From contig CAWKOX010000007.1 of assembly GCA_963851095.1 (NCBI GenBank), positions 414,393-478,392 on the forward strand: a stretch of 64,000 bases of DNA. The letters run 5' to 3'. This document shows positions 27,099 through 36,506 of this stretch, piece after piece. Both the position numbers and the translations under genes were made by a program. The notes under the pieces were generated by a model. That model was not told the DNA's origin. It saw only the letters and a program-made list of their open reading frames with translations, and did no database searches. Source of the DNA: Oleispira sp963851095. GTDB lineage: Bacteria; Pseudomonadota; Gammaproteobacteria; Pseudomonadales; Oceanobacteraceae. Position 1 is the first letter of the stretch; the number at the start of each line of letters is the position of its first letter.

Positions 27099-28136
27099 AT
27101 GAAAGTGATTAAGCAGTGTTCAGCGATAATTTTAGGTGCTTTGTTGCTATTAAATTCGACTTTCTCTTTTGCTGAAATAGATTCAACAGATTTAAATTAC
27201 ATCGTAAAAAAGAATGATACAGTTTGGGGTATTTGCAAAACCTATGTAAGTGACCCTTTGTGCTGGAAAAAATTGGTTGAGTACAATCAATTAAAAAATC
27301 CTAAGTACCTTCCCCCACGATCTATTATTCGCATTCCTAAATCTTGGCTCATAGATCACCCAACGACAGCATTGGTTATTGCGGTAGAAGGCCAGGTTAG
27401 CGTTACCCATAAAGATACGACCGAGAAGAAGATACTCGTGGTTGGAGATCTGTTAAGCCAGCAAGATATCGTTCAAGCACTAAATGGCACGGCCATGATT
27501 CAATTTGCTGATCAGTCGCGCTTGTTATTGAAAGCAAATAGTACAATACGCATGGAAACACTGCAGTTCTATGATCCAGGCCAGCTAGTGAATACACGAG
27601 TTGAGTTATTAAAAGGACGTGTTAAAGCTCAGGTTGAAAAGATCACCAATAAAAATAGCCGCTATGAAATCGTTACTCCGGCTGCCGTTGCTGCAGTGAG
27701 AGGAACAGAATTTCGGGTTGGACATGATCTAGACGACCAAGGTAATACTGTTATGAGAGCAGAATTATTAACAGGAAAGTTAGATGTTGCCTCCGATATT
27801 AATATGCAAAGTATCAATGCAGGGCAAGCTATTATGGCGATTGAGGGTAAGGGTGTATCAGATCCTGTCAACCTATTACCACGACCTTTAATGGAAATTA
27901 ACGGCGCGCGCAGTTTTCAATTGCCACATGATATTCAATGGTTCCCCATAAAGGGGGCGGTATCGTATAAAGTGAGTTTAATGACAGAGAGTAGTCAGCT
28001 CTGGGAGGTGAGTACTTCTGAGCCTTCATTTACCTTGCAAGACTTAGATTCTGGAAGCTTTGAATTTTTAATTCGAGGCGTTGATGAGCAAGGTTTTGAA
28101 GGACGTAATCGTCACCTAAAAATCAACTTGCCTTAA
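27099..28136 (+). CDS. LysM–FecR domain periplasmic protein
   Basis: 345 residues. Signal peptide about 1–25 (ending FSFA). A LysM-like peptidoglycan-binding module occupies about 32–88 (YIVKKNDTVWGICKTYV, then PPRSIIRIPKSWL). The FecR domain occupies about 95–240, with the hallmark AAVRGTEFRVG. The C-terminal about 85 residues look like a fibronectin III/Ig-type beta domain (IQWFPIKGAVSYKVSL, GSFEFLIRGVDEQG). The stop overlaps the kinase start (TAATG), a close translational link. The layout suggests a wall-bound periplasmic protein that presents a signal to the CHASE2 domain of the kinase; this link is inference from gene order. Confidence 0.88.
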   Translation: MKVIKQCSAIILGALLLLNSTFSFAEIDSTDLNYIVKKNDTVWGICKTYVSDPLCWKKLVEYNQLKNPKYLPPRSIIRIPKSWLIDHPTTALVIAVEGQVSVTHKDTTEKKILVVGDLLSQQDIVQALNGTAMIQFADQSRLLLKANSTIRMETLQFYDPGQLVNTRVELLKGRVKAQVEKITNKNSRYEIVTPAAVAAVRGTEFRVGHDLDDQGNTVMRAELLTGKLDVASDINMQSINAGQAIMAIEGKGVSDPVNLLPRPLMEINGARSFQLPHDIQWFPIKGAVSYKVSLMTESSQLWEVSTSEPSFTLQDLDSGSFEFLIRGVDEQGFEGRNRHLKINLP

Positions 28137-30697
28137 TGTCTGCTTTTTTAAATACTTCAGCAACAAAACGTTTTGATTGGCCATTATTTTTTTTGGGACT
28201 GATTATTCTATTGCAGGTAAATAGTAATCAGTTTAGTAGTTGGACCCAGGGATTAGATTACTCTATCTATGATAACTATCTACAAAACTTCTCACTGTCT
28301 GCCGACGACAAAATAATTATTGTAGAGATCGATGAGCAAAGTCTATCTTTGTTAGGAGATTGGCCATGGCCGCGAAGTTATCATGCTCAAATGATTAACC
28401 TACTGACACAGGCCGATGCCGATGTCATTGCGTATAACGTCATATTTTCTAATTCAAACCCTACAAATCAAAATGACCAATTATTATCAACCGCAATTGA
28501 GGATAGTGGGCGAACGATTCTTCCTTTATATTTTGATCGGTTTTTCAAAGAGGGTGAGGTTTTAGAAGTATTACCAGCTCCTGAGTTTAGAAAGTTTTCT
28601 GGCCTAGGGCACGTAAATAGCTATTTAGATGCAGACGGTACATTACGCTCAGTCCGCTTAATGGACCGATATAAAGAACAAATCTGGCCTCACTTTGCGT
28701 TCGCCAGTTTCTTATTTGATCAGCCATATTCGCCACTGCTTGAATCAAATCTAAAAGACATCTTTATTCCTTTTGTAACAGAAGGCGATTTTCAGAGAGC
28801 CTCTTTTGTTGATGTTTTGACCGGTTTAATCCCCCCTGAAAGCTTTTCTCAGCGCACTGTTTTTGTAGGTATGACCGCGACGTCAATGGGGGACCCTTTA
28901 CTGATTCCTATTAATGACGCAGGCCGCCAAACACCGGCTGTCGAAATTAATGCTAATGTTTATCAAGCTCTTGATAATGGGCAGTTGATTGTTCCATTAC
29001 CTCATATTCTTTCGATCATTATTAATACCGTCTTATTGCTGACGGCGTTGTATTTGATACCTAGATTATCGGGTGTGCAGCAGTTTTTAGTTACTCTGGT
29101 GGGGTTACTGCTTACCACCTTGTTCAGTTATTTTTTATTGCATCAAGGCTATTGGTACAAAGCGGCTGGTGTAATGTTAGCGCTTTTCACTATTCCATTT
29201 ATTTGGAACTTGCTGCGTTTAAGTCGGTTATTTACTTATTTACGACAGCAGATTAATCAATTGAAGAAGCAGCAAGATACAGAAGCGTTTCAATTGCCTA
29301 ATTATCATGGTTTAGATACCGAAGATGACCTCAGAGGATTTCTGAAGTTAATGCAGATTGAAGATTTCAAAATCTTAGATGTCGCTTCTAGTCGATCTGA
29401 TCAGAATTCATTTGAAGGTTCGGAATCTGTTGATAGTATTACGAAAAAATTAGAATTGGTGCTAGAGGGTAAGAAGAAAATCTTACAGCTGGATTTCAAA
29501 GTATTCACAGCGCCGGAAAAAACTAAGCTAAATATTTTGCAACAGTTATTGTTGCAAAAGCAGCGTGATGAATTAAGTCTAGCGCAAAAGAGACAGTTTG
29601 AAAGTGATGTTTTTGCCAAGCAGCTGTCTCTCATTACAGACTTTCAGAGGCAACTGACACTGACCCATTCGTTATTCGAAGAAAGTATAGACGGAATTTC
29701 TGCTGGAATTTTGGTGTCCGATTTAACGGGTAAGGTACTATTTAGTAATAAAGCATTAAATGAACTTGTAGGTATAGATGTTAATGATACACGCTTATTA
29801 TTCAAGTCGATTACTCCTATTCAAGGGGAGTGGCTATCATTATTGCGTGACGCAGTGTTATTGCAGGCACCTATAACGGTTGAGGCAAAGACTTCAGATA
29901 AGGACTTATCGGTCAGTATTCGTTGTATTCAAAATAAGATGAATGCCGATCTTTTATCGCTGGCGCCGTTACTTGTATTTAATATCACAGACATTAGTTT
30001 AATCAAACAAGCGCATAGAAGTCGTAGTGAGATGATTGACTTTCTTTCTCATGATTTACGCTCACCAATGGCCTCTCTTCAAGCGTTGGTTAATCAATTA
30101 AAGTCAACGCCGCTATCTGGGGTGGATGTTGCAGATTTAATCGATAAGGTCGATCTCTATAGTCAAAGAGGCTTAATCTTTGCTGAACAGTTTCTTGAGT
30201 TGGCGCGTGTGGAAGGTGATGACGAAATACTGTTGTATGAAGTTGATGTGTATAGTGTTGCCCAAAATGCTTTGGATACGCTCTATCATCAGGCTCAAGC
30301 AAAACAAATTCGTTTAGATATAGAAATAGATGATGATTATTGGGTGCTCACGAATGGTGAGTTACTAGAACGTATTTTCTTAAATCTTGTGAGTAATGCT
30401 ATTAAATACAGCCCGCATGAAAGCCGCGTGCTGTTAACGGTGCAGGTTGCTGAGAATAAGACGCTTACGGCAATGGTGTGTGATGAAGGGCCTGGCATAC
30501 CAGAAGAGCTCGCGAGTCGATTATTTAAGCCTTATGCTAGGGGTAATGATAGCAATACACAAAAAGAACAAGGAATAGGGCTTGGATTACGCTTTGTTGA
30601 TGTTGCTCTTAAACGCTTAAATAGCCAAATACAGTTTGAAACGTCAGCAAAAGGAACGCGCTTTTATTTTAACTTAGAATCGATAGATTTAAGCTAG
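28136..30697 (+). CDS. CHASE2-domain sensor histidine kinase
   Basis: 853 residues, coupled to the upstream gene by a TAATG overlap. A first membrane span (about 16–30) leads to an extracytoplasmic CHASE2 domain (about 40–285; IIIVEIDEQSLSLLGDWPWPR is the characteristic start). Three membrane spans follow (about 285–370), then a linker, a PAS-like segment (SAGILVSDLTGKVLFSNKAL, about 520–620), a dimerisation/phospho-acceptor domain with His639 in FLSHDLRSPMASLQAL, and a HATPase domain with NLVSNAIKYSP, CDEGPGIPEEL and GIGLGL. All catalytic boxes are intact, so it should autophosphorylate. The likely target is the OmpR-type regulator at 26359, and the LysM–FecR protein may be its periplasmic input. 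Its tail converges with glnD. Confidence 0.93.
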   Translation: MSAFLNTSATKRFDWPLFFLGLIILLQVNSNQFSSWTQGLDYSIYDNYLQNFSLSADDKIIIVEIDEQSLSLLGDWPWPRSYHAQMINLLTQADADVIAYNVIFSNSNPTNQNDQLLSTAIEDSGRTILPLYFDRFFKEGEVLEVLPAPEFRKFSGLGHVNSYLDADGTLRSVRLMDRYKEQIWPHFAFASFLFDQPYSPLLESNLKDIFIPFVTEGDFQRASFVDVLTGLIPPESFSQRTVFVGMTATSMGDPLLIPINDAGRQTPAVEINANVYQALDNGQLIVPLPHILSIIINTVLLLTALYLIPRLSGVQQFLVTLVGLLLTTLFSYFLLHQGYWYKAAGVMLALFTIPFIWNLLRLSRLFTYLRQQINQLKKQQDTEAFQLPNYHGLDTEDDLRGFLKLMQIEDFKILDVASSRSDQNSFEGSESVDSITKKLELVLEGKKKILQLDFKVFTAPEKTKLNILQQLLLQKQRDELSLAQKRQFESDVFAKQLSLITDFQRQLTLTHSLFEESIDGISAGILVSDLTGKVLFSNKALNELVGIDVNDTRLLFKSITPIQGEWLSLLRDAVLLQAPITVEAKTSDKDLSVSIRCIQNKMNADLLSLAPLLVFNITDISLIKQAHRSRSEMIDFLSHDLRSPMASLQALVNQLKSTPLSGVDVADLIDKVDLYSQRGLIFAEQFLELARVEGDDEILLYEVDVYSVAQNALDTLYHQAQAKQIRLDIEIDDDYWVLTNGELLERIFLNLVSNAIKYSPHESRVLLTVQVAENKTLTAMVCDEGPGIPEELASRLFKPYARGNDSNTQKEQGIGLGLRFVDVALKRLNSQIQFETSAKGTRFYFNLESIDLS

Positions 30698-30715
30698 ATT
30701 AGGCGTATTAATAGA

Positions 30716-33430
30716 TTAAACCTTTTGCTGAGCTTCTACTTGCTGATCTAAAATTTTACATATTTCCTCTTGAATGAACAGGCATAGGTCTGGATCACTA
30801 ATCGGATTGTCATGCACATCGGAGATAAAGAATATATCCGAGATGCGCTCGCCTTCAGTCATAATCTTTGCACTGTGCATGAGAAATTCATGAGTCATAA
30901 AGAACTCTCCCATACGGGCTAATAAGCCGGGTCTATCCGCTGCAACTACTTCTAAAACTGTACGTTTAAGAATTGGGTCGTTACTCAGCGTTACTTGAGT
31001 TGGTACTTTAAAGTGCTTAAGCAATCTAGGTGTGCGGCGTTGAATAACATTACTGTATTCAGAAGGGGTTGATAATGCTTTGGTTAGCTTACTTTTGATC
31101 TGTTCGATTCGAGCAACATCATTGCCAATAGCAACTCCGTTTTCATCAAGTACGATGTAGGTATCGACGGCATTGCGATTATTGGACGTCATGATGCGGG
31201 CATCTTGGATGCTCAAATTCAGTTGGTCTAGTGTCGCGGTTGTCACTGCAAAAAGATTGGGGTGGTTTTTCATGAAAATGAATATTTGTGTTGCACCCTC
31301 AAAATCAATATCGCTGGTTTCTCGTATGGAGACCAATGGCGATTCACTCTGCCCGTGTTCGGTAATGATTTGTGTATGCCAAACAATATTATCGGCACCT
31401 TCTCTTAAAAAATAATCATCGCCTGGTTCGCCCCATATGTTGCGCGCGTGAGCTTCATCAATGCCGAGTTTTTCTAATTCGTAAATGGCTTCGCATTGAA
31501 TGGCATTAATGAGTTGCTCTTTACCTATTGAATGATTTAGTCCGCGACGAAAGGCTTGCTTGGTATTATGAAATAGCGTGCGCATTTGTTCAGCGCGCCA
31601 GCCTGTCCATAGCTTTGGATTGGTACTATTAATGTCGGCAACAGAAATTAAGAATAAATGCTGAAGGTGATCAATGTCGCCTACTTCAAGAGCAAATTGG
31701 TGAATGTCTTCAGGGTTATTGATATCAATGCGTTGAGATGCCTGTGCCATCAATAAATGATTGCGTACTAACCACTCCACCATGTCGGTATCGTATTGGC
31801 TCATTCTATGTTGCTGGCAAAATACCTTGGCAATTTCCGCTCCAACGACTTCGTGTTCACCACGATAACGTTTACCGACATCATGAAGAATCGCAGTAAT
31901 GTAGAGTACTTCTCGACGTTTAATTTTATGAATTAAGTTGTAGGCAAGGGGGAAGTGCTCTCTCTCATCAGCATGGCGATAGCGGCGAAGTAACTGCACC
32001 ATACGTAAGCTGTGTTCATCAACCGTATAGATATGAAATAAATCATATTGCATGTGCCCAATGATACTACCAAAATCGGGTATGTAGCGGCCAAGGATGC
32101 CGTAACGCATCATGCGTTTAAGTGTGCTTGATATTTGCTGGTTATTCTTAAGGAACTGCATGAATAAATCGTTATGCAGAGGATTTTCACGAAATGCTTG
32201 ATCAATGAGCTCTCTGTGATCGTGCAGTGCTCTAATGGTGCTGGAATGCATGCCTTCAATATTTTTTCGCTTAGCAAATTCAACAAATATGCGTAAAAGT
32301 AGTTCAGGTTTTTCTGCAATTCTTTTTGTGTCAGTTAAACGGATGTAGCCATTGAATACATAAAGATCGTCATCAATAGGCTCGATCTTATCATTACCAG
32401 AGTCACCGAAAATATCGTCTTTGATGTGATATAGCAAAATATCAGTGAGTTCGGTGAGGGCAAGTTGATGTCGGTAAAATTGGAGCATCATATGTTCGAC
32501 ACCTAGCATTTCTTCATCGTCTGTAAAACGTAATAGCTTGGCAATGTCTTTTTGTAATTCAAAAAGAAGACGATCTTCTTCTCGGTCGGTAATCATGTGG
32601 AGTGCGTAGCGAAGTTGCCATAAAAATTCGGTACTGCGCTGGTACTGATCGAGTTCGAATTGAGTTAGGAATTTGTATTGCTTTAACTCTTCCAGTTCTT
32701 CATGGCCAAAGTGACGCATGGCCATCCAATTTATGGTTTGAATATCACGCAAGGTGCCAGGAGAGTTTTTTACATTAGGTTCTAAATTGTATTCGGTATC
32801 TTCATGTTTAGCGTGACGCTTTTTTAACTCCTCCCATTTTGCAGCAAAGAAGTCTGGGCCTGACCAAATAATGCGAGAGTCTGTTCTTTCGTGTAATTGC
32901 GTCAGCAAGTTTTGATTGCCCGCTAGGGTTCTTGACTCCATCATGTTGGTAATAATAGTGAGATCTTTTTTAGCTTCACTAACGCACTCGTCTAAAGTAC
33001 GAACACTATGACCGATGTCGAGTTTAAGGTCCCATAATAAGGTAATGAAGCTTTGTAGCGCCTCTTTGTGTTTATCAAAAGCAGCTTCATTTTCTAATAC
33101 AATTAATAAATCAATATCAGAATGCGGTTGAAGTTCGCCACGACCATAGCCGCCGACTGCAAGTAGAGAAATGCTGTTTGTTGCACCGGACGCATCATTA
33201 AAACCAGAGTTTTGCCAAAGGCAAAAGAGTATTTGATCAATTAATTGAGAGCGATGAGCTACAAGGGTGCCTGCATCGAGAGTCGCTTTAAAATACGCAT
33301 GGCATTGTTGCTTTATGTCGGCGAGCAGGGGCTTGATTACAGGAAGGGGGGATGCGGCCGTTTTTAATTGTTGTAAGAGCGTCTCGTTATCAATACGAGG
33401 AAGCTCTAAAGTGGTCTTGTTAACGGCCAT
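30716..33430 (-). CDS. glnD: [Protein-PII] uridylyltransferase / uridylyl-removing enzyme
   Basis: 904 residues from ATG 33430; an in-frame TTG at 33439 has a better-placed AGGG and is an alternative. The nucleotidyltransferase domain has GGYGRGELQPHSDIDLLIV, with the Asp pair that binds metal. The HD domain has TAILHDVGKRYRGEHE and removes UMP. Two C-terminal ACT domains (about residues 700–900, e.g. VVAADRPGLLARMGEFF) bind glutamine. The enzyme reads nitrogen status and modifies PII. It lies next to map in the usual gammaproteobacterial arrangement, 111 bp downstream of it. Confidence 0.96.
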   Translation of the reverse strand: MAVNKTTLELPRIDNETLLQQLKTAASPLPVIKPLLADIKQQCHAYFKATLDAGTLVAHRSQLIDQILFCLWQNSGFNDASGATNSISLLAVGGYGRGELQPHSDIDLLIVLENEAAFDKHKEALQSFITLLWDLKLDIGHSVRTLDECVSEAKKDLTIITNMMESRTLAGNQNLLTQLHERTDSRIIWSGPDFFAAKWEELKKRHAKHEDTEYNLEPNVKNSPGTLRDIQTINWMAMRHFGHEELEELKQYKFLTQFELDQYQRSTEFLWQLRYALHMITDREEDRLLFELQKDIAKLLRFTDDEEMLGVEHMMLQFYRHQLALTELTDILLYHIKDDIFGDSGNDKIEPIDDDLYVFNGYIRLTDTKRIAEKPELLLRIFVEFAKRKNIEGMHSSTIRALHDHRELIDQAFRENPLHNDLFMQFLKNNQQISSTLKRMMRYGILGRYIPDFGSIIGHMQYDLFHIYTVDEHSLRMVQLLRRYRHADEREHFPLAYNLIHKIKRREVLYITAILHDVGKRYRGEHEVVGAEIAKVFCQQHRMSQYDTDMVEWLVRNHLLMAQASQRIDINNPEDIHQFALEVGDIDHLQHLFLISVADINSTNPKLWTGWRAEQMRTLFHNTKQAFRRGLNHSIGKEQLINAIQCEAIYELEKLGIDEAHARNIWGEPGDDYFLREGADNIVWHTQIITEHGQSESPLVSIRETSDIDFEGATQIFIFMKNHPNLFAVTTATLDQLNLSIQDARIMTSNNRNAVDTYIVLDENGVAIGNDVARIEQIKSKLTKALSTPSEYSNVIQRRTPRLLKHFKVPTQVTLSNDPILKRTVLEVVAADRPGLLARMGEFFMTHEFLMHSAKIMTEGERISDIFFISDVHDNPISDPDLCLFIQEEICKILDQQVEAQQKV

Positions 33431-33541
33431 CGTTGTCAAAATGTTTACCCTAAGTTGTTACTGTTATTAAATTAGCTATCTAAATTAACTTTCTAAACCA
33501 ACTATTAAACCTGCAATTGAAGCTTTGAGTATGAGATCTTT

Positions 33542-34318
33542 TTACCAGTACTGGGTTTCTTCTTTACGGCGGGTTAAAACATCAACACCGTCTTCCGTGA
33601 CTAAGCAGGTATGTTCAAACTGAGCGCTTGGCTTGCGGTCTTTTGTTACAACCGTCCAACCATCAGATAGTTGCTTGTTGAAGCGCTTACCTTGGTTGAT
33701 CATGGGTTCGATGGTAAATGTCATGCCAGGCAGTAGTTCCATCCCTGTCCCTGCTTTACCATAATGTAAAACTTGGAAGCCATCTTCGTGAAACTCACTA
33801 CCAATGCCATGTCCACAATATTCACGGACCACTGAGTAATGATTGCTTTCAGCGAACTTCTGAATGATTTCGCCAATATCGCCTAAGCGACAACCTGGTT
33901 TAACAAGTGCAATTGCTTTGTACATACTTTCTTGAGTAATATCGACTAGGCGTTTAAGCGGGGCACTGGGCTCGCCGATAAAGAACATTTTACTGGTATC
34001 ACCGTGGTAACCATCTTTGATTACCGTAATGTCGATGTTAATGATGTCGCCTTTTTTTAACGCTTTATCATTTGGAATGCCGTGACAAATAACGTGGTTA
34101 ACAGACGTACAAATGGATTTAGGGAAACCGTGATAGTTCAAAGGTGCAGGAATGGCATCTTGCACATTGACGATGTAATCGTGGCAGATGGTATTTAACT
34201 CGTCAGTTGTGACGCCTGCTACAACGTGCTCTTCTATCATTTCCAATACTTCGGCGGCCAATCGACCGGCGATGCGCATCTTTTCAATTTCTTCGGCTGT
34301 TTTTACAAATTTAGACAT
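33542..34318 (-). CDS. map: Type I methionine aminopeptidase
   Basis: 258 residues, removes the initiator Met from new proteins. The five metal ligands are in place: Asp in INIDITVIKDGYHGDTSKMF (two), His in GHGIGSEFHEDGF, Glu in FTIEPMI and Glu in AQFEHTCLVTEDG. There is no N-terminal zinc-finger extension, as expected for the bacterial type Ia enzyme. It is divergent from rpsB with a 367-bp gap between them and is followed by glnD. Confidence 0.96.
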   Translation of the reverse strand: MSKFVKTAEEIEKMRIAGRLAAEVLEMIEEHVVAGVTTDELNTICHDYIVNVQDAIPAPLNYHGFPKSICTSVNHVICHGIPNDKALKKGDIINIDITVIKDGYHGDTSKMFFIGEPSAPLKRLVDITQESMYKAIALVKPGCRLGDIGEIIQKFAESNHYSVVREYCGHGIGSEFHEDGFQVLHYGKAGTGMELLPGMTFTIEPMINQGKRFNKQLSDGWTVVTKDRKPSAQFEHTCLVTEDGVDVLTRRKEETQYW

Positions 34319-34600
34319 ATTTTTTCGCTTGTACTGACGCTAATACGATTGGTTAGGCTGACTTACAGGTAAATGAGCCAATTAATGAGCATATTGTACG
34401 CTCATCTTATGCTTTTATAAATGGGGCAAATATGACATTAAGAATGCCATTTAAAAGCCTAATGAAATAGAAAAATCTTTATTTTTGTTTGCCTAAATGG
34501 TATAAAGCGCCGCTGACTAGGCCTATCTTGTCTTAGTGTTTATAGGATTCATCCTTAAATGCTCTGTTTGATAGCTGTCAGTAAATAATACACACACACA

Positions 34601-34684
34601 TTACAACGATGTTGCGGGGTGCCGAAAGGTCGCGATATTGGATGTGTGGAGGCTCAACCCAAACTTAATTTAAGGTAGTTATAT
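34601..34684 (+). promoter_or_regulatory. Leader RNA of rpsB (candidate S2 autoregulatory element)
   Basis: The sequence before rpsB contains GGGGTGCCGAAAGGTCGCGAT and GGATGTGTGGAGGCTCAACCC (each abbreviated by its G/C core). Its GGGG...CCC pairing potential and position match the conserved structured leader that mediates repression by ribosomal protein S2 in gammaproteobacteria. I recall the conserved GATGTGTGGAGG core from that family but cannot verify an alignment. No confident promoter hexamers were assigned; the rest of the map–rpsB gap (34319–34600) includes a CACACACACA tract and nothing else I can support. Confidence 0.42.
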
Positions 34685-34685
34685 T

Positions 34686-35423
34686 ATGGCGCAAGTTAGC
34701 ATGCGTGATCTGCTTAAAGCAGGCGTACACTTTGGTCACCAAACTCGTTACTGGAACCCAAAAATGGGTAAGTACATCTTTGGTGCTCGCAATAAGATTC
34801 ATATCATCAACTTGGAGCACACTGTTCCTGCATTGAACAATGCATTGAAGTTGATCGAAAGCCGCACTTCTGGCAACAACAAAGTATTGTTTGTTGGTAC
34901 TAAGCGCGCAGCAAGCAAAATCATTCAACAGCAAGCAGAGCGTTCTGGTCAGCCATACGTTGCTCACCGCTGGTTGGGTGGTATGTTGACTAACTACAAA
35001 ACTATTCGTCAATCTATTAAGCGTTTTCGCGATTTAGAAGCTCAAAAAGCTGACGGTACTTTTGAACAGTTGACTAAGAAAGAAGCTTTGATGCGTGCCC
35101 GTGAAATGGACAAGCTAGAGCGTTCTATCGGTGGTATCAAAGACATGGGCGGTTTGCCTGATGTTGTTTTCGTAATCGACGTTGATCATGAGCGTATTGC
35201 GATTCAAGAAGCAAACAAGTTGGGTATCCCAGTTGTTGGTATCGTTGATACTAACTCCAACCCAGATGGCATCGACTACGTTATCCCTGGTAACGATGAT
35301 GCAATCCGTGCAATCGAGATCTATGCAACTGCAGTAGCTGATGCAGTTCTTGATGGCAAGCAAGCAACGGCTGCTGATAAAGGCGAAGTTGCTGAAGAGA
35401 AAGCTGAGCCAGCGGCTGAGTAA
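34686..35423 (+). CDS. rpsB: 30S ribosomal protein S2
   Basis: 245 residues. The family opening MRDLLKAGVHFGHQTRYWNPKM and the motifs HRWLGGMLTNYKTIRQS, GIKDMGGLPDVVFVID and GIPVVGIVDTNSNPDGIDYVIPGNDDA (shown in part) are all present. An acidic Ala/Glu tail ends the protein. It binds on the small-subunit back and represses its own operon in gammaproteobacteria. It is followed by an attenuator-like terminator and then tsf, the classic rpsB–tsf pair. Confidence 0.98.
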   Translation: MAQVSMRDLLKAGVHFGHQTRYWNPKMGKYIFGARNKIHIINLEHTVPALNNALKLIESRTSGNNKVLFVGTKRAASKIIQQQAERSGQPYVAHRWLGGMLTNYKTIRQSIKRFRDLEAQKADGTFEQLTKKEALMRAREMDKLERSIGGIKDMGGLPDVVFVIDVDHERIAIQEANKLGIPVVGIVDTNSNPDGIDYVIPGNDDAIRAIEIYATAVADAVLDGKQATAADKGEVAEEKAEPAAE

Positions 35424-35445
35424 TCTTTACGCTATCTCATAAAGA

Positions 35446-35468
35446 AAGGGGCTTGCCCCTTTTTTTTT
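35446..35468 (+). terminator. Terminator/attenuator between rpsB and tsf
   Basis: AAAGGGGC and GCCCCTTT form a tight stem (35446–35460 and the first T residues), followed by a long T run (35461–35468). A partial terminator at this place would lower tsf expression relative to rpsB, as known in E. coli. Confidence 0.85.
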
Positions 35469-35510
35469 GATCATTCATTTAATTTTGTTAAATATTGAGG
35501 ATACTCTCAC

Positions 35511-36365
35511 ATGGCAAAAATCTCTGCACAACTAGTTAAAGAATTACGCGAGCGCACTGGCTTGGGTATGATGGAATGTAAAAAGGCTTTGGCAGCGAAC
35601 GAAGGCGATATCGATCTAGCGATCGAAGACCTACGTAAGAACTCTGGTCTTAAAGCGGCTAAGAAAGCTGACCGCGCAGCCGCTGAAGGTAAGGTATTTG
35701 TTGCTACAAACGGCAATACTATCTTCGCTGTAGAAGTTAACTCTGAAACAGATTTCGCTGCTGGCGATTCTAACTTCTTGGGTTTCTCTGAGAAGGTTGT
35801 TGCTAAAGTTGCTGAGACTAAAGAAACTGACGTTGCTACAGTAATGGCAGGTGATCTTGAATCAGCTCGTGAAGCATTAGTTCAGAAAATTGGTGAAAAC
35901 ATCAATGTTCGTCGCATTTTCTCTTTAGAATCTGATGTTGTGGGCAGCTATGTTCACTCTAACGGTAAGTTGGCTGCATTGGTTGCTCTTAAGGGCGGCA
36001 ATGAAGACGTAGCAAGAGACATTGCTATGCACATCACTGCATTAAACCCAGTTGTGGTTAATGCTGACGATATGCCAGCGGAGCTTGTTGCTAAAGAAGA
36101 AGAAATTATTAAAGCTCAGCCAGATATGGCGGGTAAGCCTGACGCTATCGTTGAAAAAATGATGGGTGGTCGTATTAAGAAGTTCCTAAAAGAGTCTAGC
36201 TTGACTGAGCAGCCTTTTGTTAAGAACCCTGATGTGACAGTTGGCCAGTTGGCTAAAGAAGCCGGTGCCGAGATCGTATCTTTCCAACGCGTTGCTGTTG
36301 GTGAAGGTGTCGAGATTGCTGAAGTTGATTTCGCAGCTGAAGTTGCCGCTCAACTTAAGGGTTAA
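35511..36365 (+). CDS. tsf: Elongation factor Ts
   Basis: 284 residues, the nucleotide exchange factor for EF-Tu. The N-terminal UBA-like domain has LVKELRERTGLGMMECKKAL; the exchange core has the signature NSETDFAAGDSNF with the TDF residues that disturb the EF-Tu magnesium site. The coiled-coil and C-terminal module end AAEVAAQLKG. Length matches the family. A strong terminator follows, so pyrH has its own promoter or depends on read-through. Confidence 0.98.
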   Translation: MAKISAQLVKELRERTGLGMMECKKALAANEGDIDLAIEDLRKNSGLKAAKKADRAAAEGKVFVATNGNTIFAVEVNSETDFAAGDSNFLGFSEKVVAKVAETKETDVATVMAGDLESAREALVQKIGENINVRRIFSLESDVVGSYVHSNGKLAALVALKGGNEDVARDIAMHITALNPVVVNADDMPAELVAKEEEIIKAQPDMAGKPDAIVEKMMGGRIKKFLKESSLTEQPFVKNPDVTVGQLAKEAGAEIVSFQRVAVGEGVEIAEVDFAAEVAAQLKG

Positions 36366-36418
36366 TTCTGAACGAATTGACTGGGAATTCTTTCCTATAA
36401 TGTGAGAGAATTCTAGAA

Positions 36419-36444
36419 ATGCCGGGGTAACCCGGCATTTTTTT
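36419..36444 (+). terminator. Rho-independent terminator after tsf
   Basis: ATGCCGGG and CCCGGCAT form an 8-bp perfect stem with a 4-nt loop (GTAA), followed by seven T residues. It closes the rpsB–tsf transcript. Confidence 0.95.
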
Positions 36445-36506
36445 GAAAGCCTGAAATGGTTTTTGTCTACCCCAAACTATATTGATGACATCCACTGGAG
36501 TTGGCT

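Noticed and set aside
30697..30716. Terminator between the CHASE2 kinase and glnD
   Set aside because: Only 18 bp lie between the two stop codons and no stem is visible.
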